Below the pieces are notes generated by a model. It had not been told where the DNA came from. It was given only the letters and a program-made list of their open reading frames with translations, and ran no database searches. From the NCBI GenBank assembly GCA_964250225.1, contig CAXUEY010000255.1, positions 1 through 5,263 of the forward strand: a stretch of DNA of 5,263 nt. Direction: 5' to 3'. This stretch comes from Paraktedonobacter sp964250225 (lineage in GTDB: Bacteria > Chloroflexota > Ktedonobacteria > Ktedonobacterales > Ktedonobacteraceae). Made by a program: the position numbers and the translations under genes. Position 1 is the first letter of the stretch. Every line of letters begins with the position of its first letter. Positions 5,233-5,263 of this stretch are shown one piece after another.

Positions 5233-5263
5233 CACGACCCATATCACATATCGTTCCTCATTT

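Noticed and set aside
4865..5247. Antisense frames running from the terminal palindrome into tpiA
   Set aside because: Their translated starts come from the hairpin sequence and the rest is antisense to conserved tpiA. No family resemblance was seen.

Overview
The window is a chromosomal housekeeping region of a moderately GC-rich bacterium. It carries one complete pyridoxal-phosphate aminotransferase-like gene, then the lower-glycolysis cluster gap–pgk–tpiA, all on the + strand. The first 17 codons of a divergent gene lie at the left edge. The gene order, the TTG/GTG starts, the protein sequences and the absence of archaeal or eukaryotic features suggest a bacterium of the Chloroflexota, perhaps Ktedonobacteria. 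That placement rests on a general impression of the proteins, without any database search, and is tentative.

Layout: 1-52, start of a divergent minus-strand gene. 53-287, divergent intergenic region with a perfect 16-bp parS site (ParB-binding centromere sequence, 137-152) and a candidate rightward promoter. 288-1730, fold-type-I aminotransferase. 1731-2027, rho-independent terminator, candidate gap promoter and a leader able to form several hairpins. 2028-3041, gap (GAPDH). 3042-3176, a 135-bp spacer with competing hairpins, a weak candidate internal promoter and a second, 15/16 parS site (3135-3150) directly before the pgk ribosome binding site. 3177-4373, pgk from a TTG start. 4373-5173, tpiA, overlapping the pgk stop. 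5174-5263, a perfect 25-bp-stem inverted repeat after tpiA.

GapA, Pgk and TpiA interconvert dihydroxyacetone phosphate, glyceraldehyde 3-phosphate, 1,3-bisphosphoglycerate and 3-phosphoglycerate, with NADH and ATP formed in the glycolytic direction. All three keep their catalytic residues. The aminotransferase has its own terminator and is probably a separate transcription unit with an unknown substrate.

The most notable observation is the pair of parS sites about 3.0 kb apart, one of them inside a glycolytic operon. It suggests that the window lies in the chromosome's ParB-loading (usually origin-proximal) domain and that ParB may occupy the gap–pgk spacer. I saw no mobile element, CRISPR array, tRNA, rRNA or novel multi-gene system.
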